A stretch of DNA of 64,000 nt from Saxidomus purpurata. Its lineage: Eukaryota > Mollusca > Bivalvia > Venerida > Veneridae. Both the position numbers and the translations under genes were made by a program. Positions 1 through 11,672 of the stretch are shown here, one piece after another. The DNA is taken from NCBI GenBank assembly GCA_022818135.1, contig JAFMSR010000003.1, forward strand, positions 13,317,325 to 13,381,324, in the 5' to 3' direction. The notes below the pieces were generated by a model, which was given only the letters and a program-made list of their open reading frames with translations, had not been told where the DNA came from and searched no databases. Position 1 is the first letter of the stretch, and each line of letters opens with the position of its first letter.

Positions 1-438
1 ACACATAGTACAAGGTAAATCAAATGTTTCATCAGACATAAAATCCGTATTTAAACTCCCTCCAAACGCCATTTTGTCAAAACTTGTTTAAACACTACTT
101 TCGGTTTCAATCACCTGCTAGTTACTAAATGATTAATCTTTTACTAATGTCTTTCTTTTGCGATAGAACACAATAAAAATTCATATTTGAAATGAAAATT
201 TCCATGTGACTTAATTAAAACGCCGACACAAGATTAAGACTTGTAATAGTGTAAATTATCTGCAATCAAGTCACTACATGACAAAGTCATGTGACTGGTC
301 TTGTCTAACTTTATTTCAGTTATCGTTATCGTCATCGATTAAGTGCATTAAAGTACGTATGACTAAAGTCTAATCTTTTATTGTAAAATAAATGTAGATT
401 TATAACACATCCAAATTTATCATATGTTATTTGGTGTC
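1..438. other. AT-rich non-coding DNA
   Basis: No reading frame of note or known repeat is visible here. A short perfect stem (CATGAC, AAA, GTCATG) lies near 273-287. Nothing else is supported. Confidence 0.5.
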
Positions 439-549
439 TTGTCGTGGTATTTAGGGATAAATTACCCGCCTAGATTAATATTACTAAAGCCGTTAGGCGA
501 GGGTAATGTTATGTCGAGGCGGGTAATATATTCCCATAAATCACGTCAA
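439..549. mobile_element. Short foldback (MITE-like) element
   Basis: The two ends are imperfect inverted repeats of about 33 bp. The left arm (439-471) ends in TTACCCGCCT and the right arm (517-549) begins with AGGCGGGTAA. The outer parts also pair, with a few mismatches. The loop is about 45 bp and carries a second related block, AGGCGAGGGTAA, near 496. The size and design fit a non-autonomous inverted-repeat element. No target-site duplication is obvious, so its ends are uncertain. Confidence 0.45.
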
Positions 550-574
550 AAAGAAATACATGTATTTATAAAAA

Positions 575-1120
575 CTTAAAGTGGACATCTACCAAGTGTG
601 TTCAAATCGTACCCCAAGGATCAAAACAGTGACTCTGCCCGGGGATCAGATATTTTTAATTGTTTTATATTTGAAAAGACTTTTGGATGTAACATTGTCA
701 AGTGGACGTCTACCAAGTTTTTTTTCTACACATTTTACCATAGAGTCACTTGTTTAACATAGAGTTACATAGGAAACACCTTTAAAAACATTTCTGCAAA
801 GGGCCACAAAGCCTCGTAGTGGACCTCTATGAAACCTCTATGGACCCATGAAACTGGTATGGACGTTTGAGTTTGGACCTATGAAGACCTGTCGTAGTGG
901 ACCGAAGACCGCGGGGACCGAAGACCTGCCGGGGCCGAGCCGCGTGGGCCGACCGCCGTGGGTCTATGAAGCCGCCGTAGTGGCATTATGAAGACCTGTC
1001 GTATTGGACCTCTATGAAGACCTGTCGTAGTGGACCTTATGAAGACCTGCCGTAGTGGACTCTATGAAGACCTGGCATAGTGGACCTCTACCGTGTCTGC
1101 TCCAACCATGCCCCTAGGGT
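575..1120 (+). repeat. Decayed interspersed repeat with internal minisatellite
   Basis: The phrase 'gtggac(a/c)tctaccaag...gttcaaat' near 581-611 matches 56994-57022 in the 56.7-kb repeat, so both belong to one family. From about 817 to 1095 a unit of roughly 26 bp, 'gtggacctctatgaagacct', is repeated about ten times. A GC-rich interruption at 897-975 is unlike anything around it. The family resembles interspersed repeats I associate with bivalves. No coding capacity is visible. Confidence 0.5.
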
Positions 1121-2940
1121 CACTTGTCTGTATTTAGAGTTTTAAGAAAAAATTGTCTGAAACTGTGTGGCACAGAGCAAAACGCATTTTTTGTGGTTCT
1201 CTACAAATTTGTTGACATTATGTCCCGGAGGTCAAAATTGACCAGCTCATATCTGTAGAAATCCAAGATTCAAGTAGGAAGTTTAATCAGGACACAGTTT
1301 TTGGACCCGTGTGCAAAGCTTCTGTGTTAAACAACAGAATGTCTGTTCTTGTTTTATTATCTTGATTTTCATTGGCTATCCTGGCAGACGACATGATCTG
1401 TTGTTGCCCGTCCATTATACAGTGATATTATACATAATCCCGATCACTACCTTTTGACATACCGGTATGGGTATTGATTTCTAGGTAGGGTAGGTCGAAC
1501 GGGACCCCCTCCTGCCAAATGGGGTTTGGGTGTTCCCTGGGAGGTAAATGGTGCCTTTTCCGCTGTTTCCCTGTGTCCAACCGGCGTATTTGGAACCAAA
1601 TACTTCCATAACTCCTCAGCCTTCAGTTGTATTGCTTATTTGGCCTTTTTTTCACTTTTACTGATGAATTGTACGCATGGGCGTTAGTGAAAATGTATGG
1701 ATACTCGCCTTAACGTTTGCTCTTTATATATATGTATACATAAAGTAAATATAAGGAATGCAACAGGTATCCTTTTCATCATTTATTAGTAAAAATCAAA
1801 TACTTGTATATAGAATCATTGTGTTTTCACTGTATGATTTAGCTTTTTTAAAAGTATAAACGTATTCATTCAAAGACAAGGCAATAGTGTCAGTACAAGA
1901 GAAAACAAGTTGAAAAAATCAAGGGGTTGTAAATTATTTACGTAGATTATAAATATCATTATCTTGCATGAAGTATATACATGGATATTTTATCATTATA
2001 TGTTTTAAAGTGCCCGGAAAGTCCTCTGCAAGGGCCTTCATAACCCAAGACATGTGTTTTGTCTATGCATTTACGTGTTTATAACAACTTAAACCATGGT
2101 TAAAACAATAAAGTTAAGAGACTAAATATCTTAATGGTATAAATATAGTTGTTTACACAATATGCATGAAGTAGAGTGAAAAAGAGAGGTTGTAAAATAT
2201 ATCACTCAGGTACCATAAAACACACATATTCATAGACAAGGACAGTTTTCAGGGGGCGGAGCTGGCGTGTGTTGCTCCCCCCCACTCCCTTCAAAAAAAT
2301 CTCCACACACATCCGGATTATACATGTTTGGTCAAAGTCATGCAAAAAATGATCTTAAAATGAGGTTAAGAGGTAATATTATATTATATCACAGTTAATC
2401 TGTAAATACTTAACAAATGTTAACTAAATAATTTACTGATACATGTAGTAAGAAAATGAAAACGAAAATGAAAAGTGAACTCTTCATACACAAAGACGAA
2501 CATATTGAAACTAAACAATCAATGGATACAAAAGGAAAGTCCTCGAAAGAAGGTGATTGTTTTATTATACAACATTTTATAAAATCAGTTTTAAATATAA
2601 CAATTGTAGATTCTAGTACCAAGTAACCACAATCACAGACTAACTGATGCATATAAAGTGTTATATACATGCTACAAAAATACATGATCATTTCATGTTA
2701 TGTAGATATTTTCATGAGTACCCGTAAATAATCCTTAACTTTCAAAACATGAATGAATCACTTTTTATCAACAGTCAAGAGTTATTTCAAACACTAAGTA
2801 CCACCCGCCAACTTTCCACATAAACAAAACCCAATTCAAACACCGTCTCAGTATGCTTATGATTTGGTAATGCAAGTCTTGGCAAAGTCGAAACTTATAA
2901 CGCCACCTGCCTTCTGCCTTATAATCCCGGTACGAATTAC
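1121..2940. other. Non-coding DNA, including the likely 3' UTR of the Kelch gene
   Basis: No convincing gene is visible. On the minus strand, downstream of the Kelch stop codon, an AATAAA hexamer lies at 2561-2566 (TTTATT on the plus strand) and could be the poly(A) signal of that gene. That would give a 3' UTR of about 380 bp. A minus-strand open frame of 93 codons at 2410-2691 overlaps this region, but it is Cys- and Ile-rich and resembles no family. Confidence 0.4.
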
Positions 2941-4701
2941 TCAGAAATTTTCATTGAAAGGTATCACACAGCATTTCTTTTCATAGTTGATAATACAACT
3001 TGTCAGAACTGTAAAACTATGGCATAATTTATTCTTCTCTAACCAGACGTCTTTCTCTGCATTATAACGATATTGCGGGATACGTTCCGAATGTTCCTCA
3101 TCGTCACACAGTACTCCACCCACCACATAGATACGATCCTGTTTGACAAACATCCCAAATTGCTTTCTTTGTATCGGCTGCTGTGTACACAGACGAGAGT
3201 AACCCGTTTGTGGATTGAAACGAATCATATGTCCCTGGTCGGTTGCTATGTAAATACGTTTTTTCAAAACCACTGCTTGCCCGCCTTCAAATGTGCATGG
3301 CAAATCCGGCAGGCGCTCGATCACGTGCGTATCGACGTCATAACATTGTGCTGTTGCAACGGGACCAGCCGGAGTTTTCCCGCCAAAGATATATATTTTA
3401 TTTTGAAACACCTTACAAACCGCTGAAATCACGTGCGATACCAAGGACGCACGCTCTGTCCATTTATTAGTTTTTAAACAGTATTCTTCGATGCAAGAAA
3501 CTTCAGACCCGCCAAGTGCGAATATCGTGTTAGTTCCTACAGTTACCATCATGTGATGGGATCTGCTATGCAAAAGTTTCGCGCATTTCTCCCACCGGCA
3601 TAAAATAATGTCATACTTCATTACTAAGTTTGAGCTCTTCCCTTCACCGCCAGCCACCATGATGAATGGTGTCCCTTTAACTTCAAAGCTACAGCAGGCG
3701 AAACCGTCTCCAAAATTTCGCATTTTGTCAACCTCTTGATGATGGACGTTCCGTTTCTGTGAAGTGTCTATCACCAGTACTTTGATTTTACGCTTGTCTT
3801 TGTTTTCACTGACGGCCGTTTCAGTAAACACTATGTAATACTGCGGAGGATCGGAATCATCCGGATTTGAAACCACACTTTGTGACCTCTGGTACCCCGT
3901 CGCAGACTCGATTTTAATTTCTGTTTGACATTTGCAACCTTCGAATTTTGCTATGATTTCTGTCTGGTTACTTGTGTGGCAAAATTTCATGCAGTGTTCC
4001 CGTAGTTGTTTAAGATGTAGAAGCGATGCAACGTGATAAAAATGGTGGATATTATCCATTGTTAGCTGCGCATGCGTGACATTACCGGAAGACAAATACT
4101 GTGCAATTTCCGTCTGGATTTCTGGAGAAACGTGATGTACATAGGCAAGAACATCGCACACATTTGTCTCGTGTCTAAAATCCTCAGGAATATCCTCATC
4201 CACGCTCAGAATAGTACTAGAAATCTGTTTCAGTAGTTTGCATCTTGATGTGTGCTGGTTCCCGGACACGTCACTGAAACATGCGCTCTCGTCAAACATG
4301 TCCGGGGCACTTGGCTGAGAAGCCATTTCAACCGTATCTGGATAAATAAACACAAGGTTTTCACCTCTTTTTGCTTTATTGTCGTTTTCATCATCACTGT
4401 CTGGTACAACAGTTGCCGGAGTATCAGCAGGCGAACCGCAGTCATCTGAAGGCGCGCTATTCACACTTTCTAACGATACACAACTACTGTATGATTGCAT
4501 ATCGACAGAAGTAGACCGACTTAGAGATTGCATGTCAAGAGATGTTGACCGACTTATCGATGGCATGGAATCGTCAATACTATCGATAAAGCGCCAACTG
4601 CTACTAAGTTCATCGACCGACTTCAAGCGCTTGGTGACAAAATCTCGCTTAGCATCTTCCCCAGCAGACGACAATCTCCGTTTGCCTTCCGAAGACTCCA
4701 T
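2941..4701 (-). CDS. BTB/Kelch-like protein with degenerate BTB domain
   Basis: A complete 586-residue frame, from ATG at 4701 to TGA at 2941. An in-frame TGA lies five codons upstream, so this is the first possible ATG. Residues 1-150 are Ser/Asp-rich and low complexity, with basic patches (KRRL at 7-10) and an 11-residue tandem repeat, SRSTS(L/V)DMQS, at 50-70. Residues 180-242 match the C-terminal half of a BTB/POZ domain (DVLAYVHHVSPEIQ..., then LTMDNIHHFYHVASLLHLKQLREHC). The N-terminal BTB half is barely recognisable and no full BACK domain fits before the propeller. Residues 285-575 hold about five Kelch blades, with hydrophobic-GG strands at 346-352 (FIMVAGG), 393-398 (IFALGG), 436-441 (IYIFGG) and 523-529 (RIYVVGG), and conserved W at 370, 414 and 553. 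Family members usually present substrates to Cullin-3 ligases or bind actin. Loss of half the BTB makes Cullin-3 scaffolding uncertain. The coding region is intronless. A TATA-like TTTTTATACTTAAAA lies about 25-40 bp upstream of the ATG. Confidence 0.85.
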   Translation of the reverse strand: MESSEGKRRLSSAGEDAKRDFVTKRLKSVDELSSSWRFIDSIDDSMPSISRSTSLDMQSLSRSTSVDMQSYSSCVSLESVNSAPSDDCGSPADTPATVVPDSDDENDNKAKRGENLVFIYPDTVEMASQPSAPDMFDESACFSDVSGNQHTSRCKLLKQISSTILSVDEDIPEDFRHETNVCDVLAYVHHVSPEIQTEIAQYLSSGNVTHAQLTMDNIHHFYHVASLLHLKQLREHCMKFCHTSNQTEIIAKFEGCKCQTEIKIESATGYQRSQSVVSNPDDSDPPQYYIVFTETAVSENKDKRKIKVLVIDTSQKRNVHHQEVDKMRNFGDGFACCSFEVKGTPFIMVAGGEGKSSNLVMKYDIILCRWEKCAKLLHSRSHHMMVTVGTNTIFALGGSEVSCIEEYCLKTNKWTERASLVSHVISAVCKVFQNKIYIFGGKTPAGPVATAQCYDVDTHVIERLPDLPCTFEGGQAVVLKKRIYIATDQGHMIRFNPQTGYSRLCTQQPIQRKQFGMFVKQDRIYVVGGVLCDDEEHSERIPQYRYNAEKDVWLEKNKLCHSFTVLTSCIINYEKKCCVIPFNENF

Positions 4702-4744
4702 TGAACTTTTTTTTCACAACCTTTTAAGTATAAAAACAAAATAG

Positions 4745-6170
4745 AGAATATTAAAGTATTATAAATCAGCAAAATATCATGCTCTAATAAATGCTTTATA
4801 TTTGCCCATACCTTGGTTGAAGAGTAAATCAATGATAAAATGTTGAAAAACGATAATCTTGTTTATGTAAAAGAGAGACATTTTACCTTGCCAAGGTTAA
4901 TACTGAATTATTTTTGGGACACTATATAAATCACCGCATAAACTCTGATGGACCATGTATATATACACTAGGTATACCGAGTATGTTTTTGAGATAAATT
5001 GATAGGTTACGTCAATATTTGATAAATGAAACGAATTTACAATAAGATAGTATTGTTAGATTTTGAAATGTACATAGACAAGATAGTCAACTTTTAACAA
5101 ACGTACTTGGTAACTGCGTAAATACCCAAACAGAATGATCATAACCCTTAAGTATGAACTATTTTTAGATGTCATGTTTAATATATGAGTGACCAATGAT
5201 TCTCTCAAAACTGGACAAGTAGATTTGTATGTCTTTACGACATTTATGATAAATTACCCATGTTATTTGTCATCATTGTAAGTTACAGAGAAAAAAAATA
5301 ACATTCAACATGATAATGTCATAATCAATATTATGTAAAGATAAATATCAAGTATTTCATTGGTACTTACTATATATATACGTATCTAAAGTGTATCACT
5401 TTATCTCAGTAATTGAAAATGAACAGAACGTTTACACTCCACAAAGAATTTTGAAATAAACATTAACGCGAGTTTGTTTTCTTATATATATATACAACCG
5501 AAAATAACAAACTGAATTTTTCCGAAACGGGTCACGTATACGCTGGAGTCTATTTTAAGAAAATTAGTAAAAGTATAGTTAGCAAAATAACTTTGTGTTA
5601 TGTATAGGTTAGCGATCATTGTTGATGTATTTGTATACGAGCGCGAATAATTCAATGTAGAAAATGCATCAACATGAAAATAAACCTATTAAGAGTTTGA
5701 AATTATAGTTATATTAGCGTATAAATTATTTTTTGTAAATCAGCATTATTCCCCTATTTACTGACTCAGTATATAATTATTGATTTACCCAAGGTCAAGT
5801 GCAGCCAATACTGCGCTGCGATTGGACAAAAAATAATTTCAAACGCTAAATAACCTTTTCAAAAGTTTTGTATAAATGTACTACATATAATCAGGCATTG
5901 AGGAGAACATTTTTTACGTTTTTCTTCTAATTCAGCCTCATGGTTGTGATAGAGGGGTGTGAATCTTGTCCCGATTTTCTTCTTTTCATTTTTCTTTCAT
6001 TGTTTGCTTGTCAACTTCAATGGAAAATATCGCTTAATCGTAGTACATGATATCCTTACGTCTTTTCTACAATACCATTTTTAGCAAGCATCAGAGGATC
6101 GGCCCAATGTATAATAAGGTTTAATAATAAAAATGCGGGTGAATTGTTTGCAGTATATGCTCAACACATC
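4745..6170. other. AT-rich non-coding DNA upstream of the Kelch gene
   Basis: No reading frame or repeat can be supported. The stretch lies 5' of the minus-strand Kelch gene, so its promoter probably falls at the low-coordinate end. Confidence 0.4.
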
Positions 6171-6171
6171 T

Positions 6172-6181
6172 GTATATATAT

Positions 6182-6231
<50 letters not shown>
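6172..6231. repeat. (TA)n microsatellite
   Basis: About 60 bp of alternating TA with one AA phase break near 6192. Confidence 0.95.
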
Positions 6232-6234
<3 letters not shown>

Positions 6235-6804
6235 TCTTTATTTTCACTTTTCAGTTATATTCAGTTTGACATAAAGACAAATACAAAATGTTATTAGATA
6301 AACAATTTCACATTTCAGCATTTCACTCCCCCCTCCCCCTCCCTCCAACCCTCGAAAAAAAGATTAAGGCAGAAAGGATCTTTAAAACTTACATCGTTCC
6401 CTAAACAATGTTGAGCACTGTAAGATACGGTCGTGGTTCTTTAGGTTACTCATCCCGTGTAAATATTCAAAACGTATCTCATATATTGGGTCAATGATCC
6501 TGGTTTTCCGAACATAACCCCCTTTTTATGCATGTTTTCAATCAACGACACTCCTTTTAGATAATTTATCATGTATATTAAGAATGATTAAGAGTATATT
6601 TATGTCAGTGATGTCATGTGTTTTAAAACTGATCAGATTTAAACAGTATTTAACATTCTATTATTTATTGCTTTGTAGTGCCGTTAAGATTGAACGTGCG
6701 ATTTTGCATATTTCAATTCATTATCAATAACTTACTAATCTTATACCTGTATTTTTTTGTTTTTACAAGTCCGTACATAAATTTGATTCTTGCCACAAAT
6801 CTTC

Positions 6805-6856
6805 ATTCACTCACTCACTCACTCACTCACTCACTCACTCACTCACTCACTCACTC
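6805..6856. repeat. (ACTC)n microsatellite
   Basis: About 13 tandem copies of a pure 4-bp unit, CACT/ACTC. Confidence 0.97.
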
Positions 6857-6859
6857 AAT

Positions 6860-8590
6860 GCGTTGCGAAATAGTTAGATCTATGTTATTTTTCTACTGCC
6901 TTTTTCATATTTTGCCCTCACAAAACACCAGACGGAAGGTAAACGATTAAAGATTTCTCGATTTTAATACATGTAATCTTATTCCCATGATATGCTTTGT
7001 CAGAAGTTTTTTTTTTGGCCGTGTACACTCGCCTTTAAAGTCCCAGGATCACAATTACAAGTAGCTCTTATTTTGCCAAGATAGATGTCTAACCGGCGGA
7101 AATGATCTTTATTTGTACCAAAGTTATTCCTAATTTTGCTTTTTAAATCTATGTACATGTTAGAAATATAGTGCAGTAATTTTTTTAAATGATCTTGCAA
7201 AAATTAAGAAAGAGTTTCTGGGAACTCTATTTCATAAAGAAATGACTTGAATACGAAAGAAAGACATACCGGTATTTCAACATTGCCTTAGAGTGAATAG
7301 ATAATGGCATCTATCATTATCTTATCAGTAAATTTATTTTTCTATATCAGTAAAATCGATGTGATCCTGGGACTTTAAGCTTAGATGCACCAACAACTAG
7401 AAGTGATCGCGGCCTATATCTTACGCGTTCAAATACAGTTCTTAAGTATAGTTCAACAATACTTCACTAGTCACGACTCGGCACTTTTCGCTGTATTCGA
7501 ACGAGTTAAAAGTGCAGACATGGCTCGTTGCACGTTGTTGATCTCTACCTCCGTTGTATTTAAAAAATATCAGTCTTAAAACAAAATCGGACAATATTGT
7601 AGTACAGTTTTTTTGCCGTTATCCAAATGAAAGGATAAGTTAGACATGGTTCCGGTTGTTCAAAATATTCTCTTAGACTGGCAACTTTTCAATCGGGCTA
7701 TAATACTCTTAAAGCTTCCAGATGAAGACATTGAAAAGAGGTGACGACGACAATGATGTTGGTGATGATGCTGCTACTCCTGCTGCTGATGATAAGACAG
7801 ATATTTAAGACATATCCATTTCAAAAACAGTTGCCAGCCTCTGACATATAAAGGGAGGTTAAACTCATTAATATTTCATTTAGACTAAAGTGAGTTACTC
7901 CCCTTTGACTAAATGTTTTTTCAACTGCCGTCTAAGGGAAGTCGAGGCTCGAATCCAAATGAACACTGTTGAACATATAGAGCAGGGCGAGAGAATGCAT
8001 AGCAGGTTCAGACCAGACAATAAAGACTGGAATTCAGGACGGAAATGTGTTCAGGGCAATATCGTTTCTTATGTATGAAATTGATTGCCCTTCACAATAA
8101 ATACTTAGGCCTTTAAAGCAAGACGCCGAAATTTTCAAAGAAAGTTTGTCAAAAATACATGTTATATCAGTATACTTAATTAAATTTGCGTCTAAGATTT
8201 TTTTCTGAACACAAATCTGGACAAACGCTTATGGTAGCCTGGAAATGCTCTATATATATACATTGACAGCCTACATGTCCAGATAAAGTTCCTTAAAGTT
8301 ATAATACCATTAAAAATCAAGTTCTATAGTGAAGCTTAAAACACAGAAGATCCTTTGAAAACAAGTATTGAGTTTCTCTTACTTGGCAGATAAAAAACTG
8401 AGAGGATGAACTTTTGACTAGGATACTCAAAACAGATTTTTATAGATTTGATATTCAATCATTGAATTACACAGATTCATATTTTGGTAACATAACAGTG
8501 TTGGTAACACCAACATGAAAAAAAGACACCATCAATATTTAGAATTAATGGCAGTGTTCATTATTTTAGTGGTAAAGATCGGTGATCAAT
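6860..8590. other. Non-coding DNA with imperfect GAT/CTG triplets
   Basis: Frames of 62-66 codons here match no family and start at non-ATG codons or within AT-rich sequence. At 7745-7800 there is an imperfect mix of GAT, GAC and CTG triplets. Nothing else is supported. Confidence 0.4.
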
Positions 8591-8597
8591 GTCTTAT

Positions 8598-9616
8598 TAT
8601 GCCCCCCCTCCTTCGAAGAAGCGGAGTTATATTGCTTTGCACATGTCGGTCCGTCGGTCCGTCGGCCGGTAGAGAATGGTTTCCGGACGATAATAAAAGA
8701 ACGCTTTGGCCTACAATCCTCAAACTTCATGTGCAGGTTGGTCATCACGAGTAGAGGACCCCTATTGATTTTGAGGTCAGTAGGTCAAAGGTTAAGGTCA
8801 CAGTGACCCGGAATTGGTTTGTGGGTACAGAACAGTTTCCGGACGATAACATAAGAACGCTGTGGCCTACAATCCTTAAACTTCGTGTGCATGTTGGCCA
8901 TTACCGGTAGATGATCTCTAATGATCTCTTTTGAGGTCAATAAATCAAAGGTAAATAAATCAAAGGTAAAAGTCACAGTCAACCGTAATAGTAAAACGGT
9001 TTTCTGACGATAACTGGAGAACGCGTGGGCCTAGCATCTTGAAACGTCATGTGGAGGTTGGTCATGACCAGCATGTGACCCTCATTGATTTTGAGGTCAG
9101 TAGGTTAAAGGTCAAGGTCACAGTGACCCGGAATAGTACAACGGTTTGCGGACGATACCTGGAGAATGCGTGGGCCTAGCATCTTAAAACTTCATGTGAA
9201 GGTTGATCATAACCAGCAAATGACCCTTATTGATTTTGAGGTCAGTAGATTAAAGGTTAAGGTCACAGTGACCGGAAATACTAAAACGGTTTCCAGACAA
9301 TAACTCGAGAACGCGTAGGCCTAGCATCTTAAAACTTGGTGTGAAGGTTGTGTATGACCAGCAGATGACCCCTTTTGAATTTGAGGTCATTAGGCCAAAG
9401 GTCAAGGCTACCTTGGGATTTATTTTTTGGCTACATGAAAAACATTTCTAGGCCAAATTAAAAAAAAAATTAAGGCCAACAATTTTTTTTGTAAGGCCAA
9501 AAATTGTTGTTCTTTTGAAGCAAAAAAATGTTTTTCAGGCAACATGTGTTGCTTTTTCAACATTACTGATTGCTTCAAAGGGGGCATACATGTTTTACAA
9601 ACAGCTCTTGTTTAAA
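8598..9616 (+). repeat. Bivalve-type interspersed repeat, copy A
   Basis: The element starts with TATGCCCCCCCTCCTTCGAAG and ends with CTTCAAAGGGGGCATA near 9587, so its ends are inverted repeats. An outer tail, 'tgttttacaaacagctcttgttt', runs to 9613. The inside holds four to five diverged tandem units of roughly 160 bp, each with 'ttgaggtcagtaggt(c)aaaggt(t/c)aaggtcacagtgacc', a 'cggtttccggacgataa' block and a 'cttcatgtg(a/c)aggttg' block. The pattern is one I associate with many bivalve genomes. The units keep no long open frame, so this looks like a non-autonomous element. A reverse-oriented partner lies at 10042-10458. Confidence 0.8.
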
Positions 9617-9689
9617 ATTATGATGGTAATTTGAACTGTAATATCACTTTAAACAGACCCCACGCAAATCATTCTCAGTTGTGGCATAC

Positions 9690-9897
9690 ATTTGTACACA
9701 CAGGTGAACCCTTGTCAGCGGTCAGCTCTACTGAGCAACCACCTGCCCTGGGCAGCCAAAGGTAAGGTATCCCAACCTGTCATTTAATTTGTTAAATACA
9801 CAAAATACACACTCTAGTACGCAGCCACCTACTTTGAGTAGTGTTTCTTATACATGTCTCACCGACTTAAAATAAACCTCATCTTATCTTATCTTAA
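9690..9897 (+). repeat. Possible retroelement 3' end with (TCTTA)n tail
   Basis: A stretch of about 200 bp ends in 'aataaacctcatcttatcttatctta', an AATAAA-like signal followed by a pentamer tail. This is the form of a SINE or LINE 3' end. No coding remnant is visible, and the left boundary is a guess. Confidence 0.35.
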
Positions 9898-10041
9898 GTG
9901 GCCAATTTTGAGGCATCCTTTAACTGGCTTCTTAATACAGGTTTGACAGTAAAAACTTCATTAATATCTTTGACGCATCTTTAATCATGAGATGCAAAAT
10001 TCCCTATAAAAGTTGCAACCCAACGCTGTTAGTAACAACAA

Positions 10042-10458
10042 CATGAACAAGAGCTGTTGGTAAAACACGAATGCCTCCCTTGATGCAATCAGTAATGTGG
10101 AAAAAGTAGAACTATGCAAGGAACTGTTTTAAAAGTATAAGTCACTGTGGAATACCTAATAACCTGAATATGAATAGGGGTCATCCACTGGTAATGACAA
10201 ATCAAGTTTGAAAAATGTATGCCAACTGGTTCTTGACTAATGGCTCAGAAACCATTTCAAAATAAAAGGTCCCAGTGACCTTTACCTTTGACCTACTGAA
10301 CTCAAAATCAATAGGGGTCATATGCTGGTCGATCATGAACAACCTCCACATTAAGTTTCAAGATGATAGACCCTCGCGTTCTCGAGTTATTGTCCGGAAA
10401 CAGTCTTACTATTCTGGGCCACTGTGACCTTGACCTTTGACATCGAAGGGGGCATAAA
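10042..10458 (-). repeat. Bivalve-type interspersed repeat, copy B (reverse)
   Basis: It starts with 'aacaagagctgttggtaaaacac..atgcctccc', which is the reverse complement of the right end of copy A. It ends with 'cgaagggggcataaaa', the reverse complement of A's left end. The interior has the same blocks in reverse ('gacctactgaactcaaaatcaa', 'ttgtccggaaacagt', 'gtgaccttgacctttgac') but only about two units. It is therefore a shorter copy of the same family, in opposite orientation, 430 bp from copy A. Confidence 0.75.
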
Positions 10459-11518
10459 AATACAACACCATTAATATTTAAATTTTATTTGTAAATCTTT
10501 ACATTTATATATATGGCACAGAATAAAATACTGCAGCTTCTTCAAGTAAACGCCCTTAGCACCACAAATAAAATTTAAAATATTATTAACCATTACTTTT
10601 TTTATTAAATGGCACAGTAAACACCTGTTTTCCTTCAAACTTTACAAAGTTACAAAGGTTGCTTTTGACATAATTTGGTATGTAACTAGTTTTCGCGATG
10701 TTGTCGCAAGTCGGGTATTGTTTTAAAGACAGTTAGTTATACGCCCTAAATCTTAGGTTCTATAATATAAAACAACATTAAATTAGACTCTTGAACAAAA
10801 ATGGAATGGTTTTACTCTTGAACAATGAATGGGCTATCAAGTGTGGCTGACTTGTGCAGTAGGGACGTCTAATTCAATTTGTGATAGAACCTCCAGACGA
10901 GAACAACATTAGTTTCCCTACAAATTACGTTAAATTGGTCTGAACGTCAAACTTTAAAAGCATTATCAGACAAATCATTTTGCATATACCGTTCGCAAGC
11001 CGCCCGAGCTGGGATAGTGTTTCAGATAAAATTAGGCATTTACATGAAAATAAAGTAACCAAATCGTAGACATACGCCAGTCACGATGTTCTCGTGTCAT
11101 TTTTGCACCGCAGTCCTGTTAAAACAAGTCATCCGGAGGCCGTTTCTACGACTTTGAAATTTTGATATAGCATTGTAGCGTCGGAAATGACGGAAAAAAT
11201 CAAATATTGTTTTTGAAGAATTTTATCAGTATTTTGTTTAGAATTGCACTGTGCTTGAGATAACTATTTACTGCTAAAAGCACAATGTATTTAGTTTTAT
11301 GGCATTTTATAACCATACACTTTTCTTCTATGGCAGTTTCCGTCAATAATTTACTGTGCATTAAAAATGTGTGTTTACCCTGTTCATATATTTTACCCTA
11401 AACAAATAACCAAAAACAGATAATTCGAGCTTGCAAAAATTCAGTAGTCTGAAAAATAATTTGCACAAAATGTTGTGCATCGCTTGCAAGTACATACCAT
11501 TGTGTATTATTTACCCTT
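10459..11518. other. AT-rich non-coding DNA
   Basis: No gene, RNA or repeat can be supported here. Confidence 0.4.
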
Positions 11519-11672
11519 CTATTACCGTTTGATATCCAAACTATTCACCCTTTGATATCCAAACTATTCACCGTTTGATATCCAAACTAATCGCCGTTTG
11601 ATATCCAAACTATTCGCCGTTTCATAGCCAAACTATTCACCGTTTCATATCCAAACTATTCACCGTTTGATA
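11519..11672. repeat. 23-bp minisatellite (CACCGTTTGATATCCAAACTATT)n
   Basis: About 6.5 tandem copies of a 23-bp unit, with single-base variants (CACC/CGCC, GATATCC/CATATCC/CATAGCC). Each unit contains TTTGATATCCAAA, nearly a perfect palindrome around GATATC. Its sequence is unrelated to the 23-bp satellite at 50.6 kb. Confidence 0.9.
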
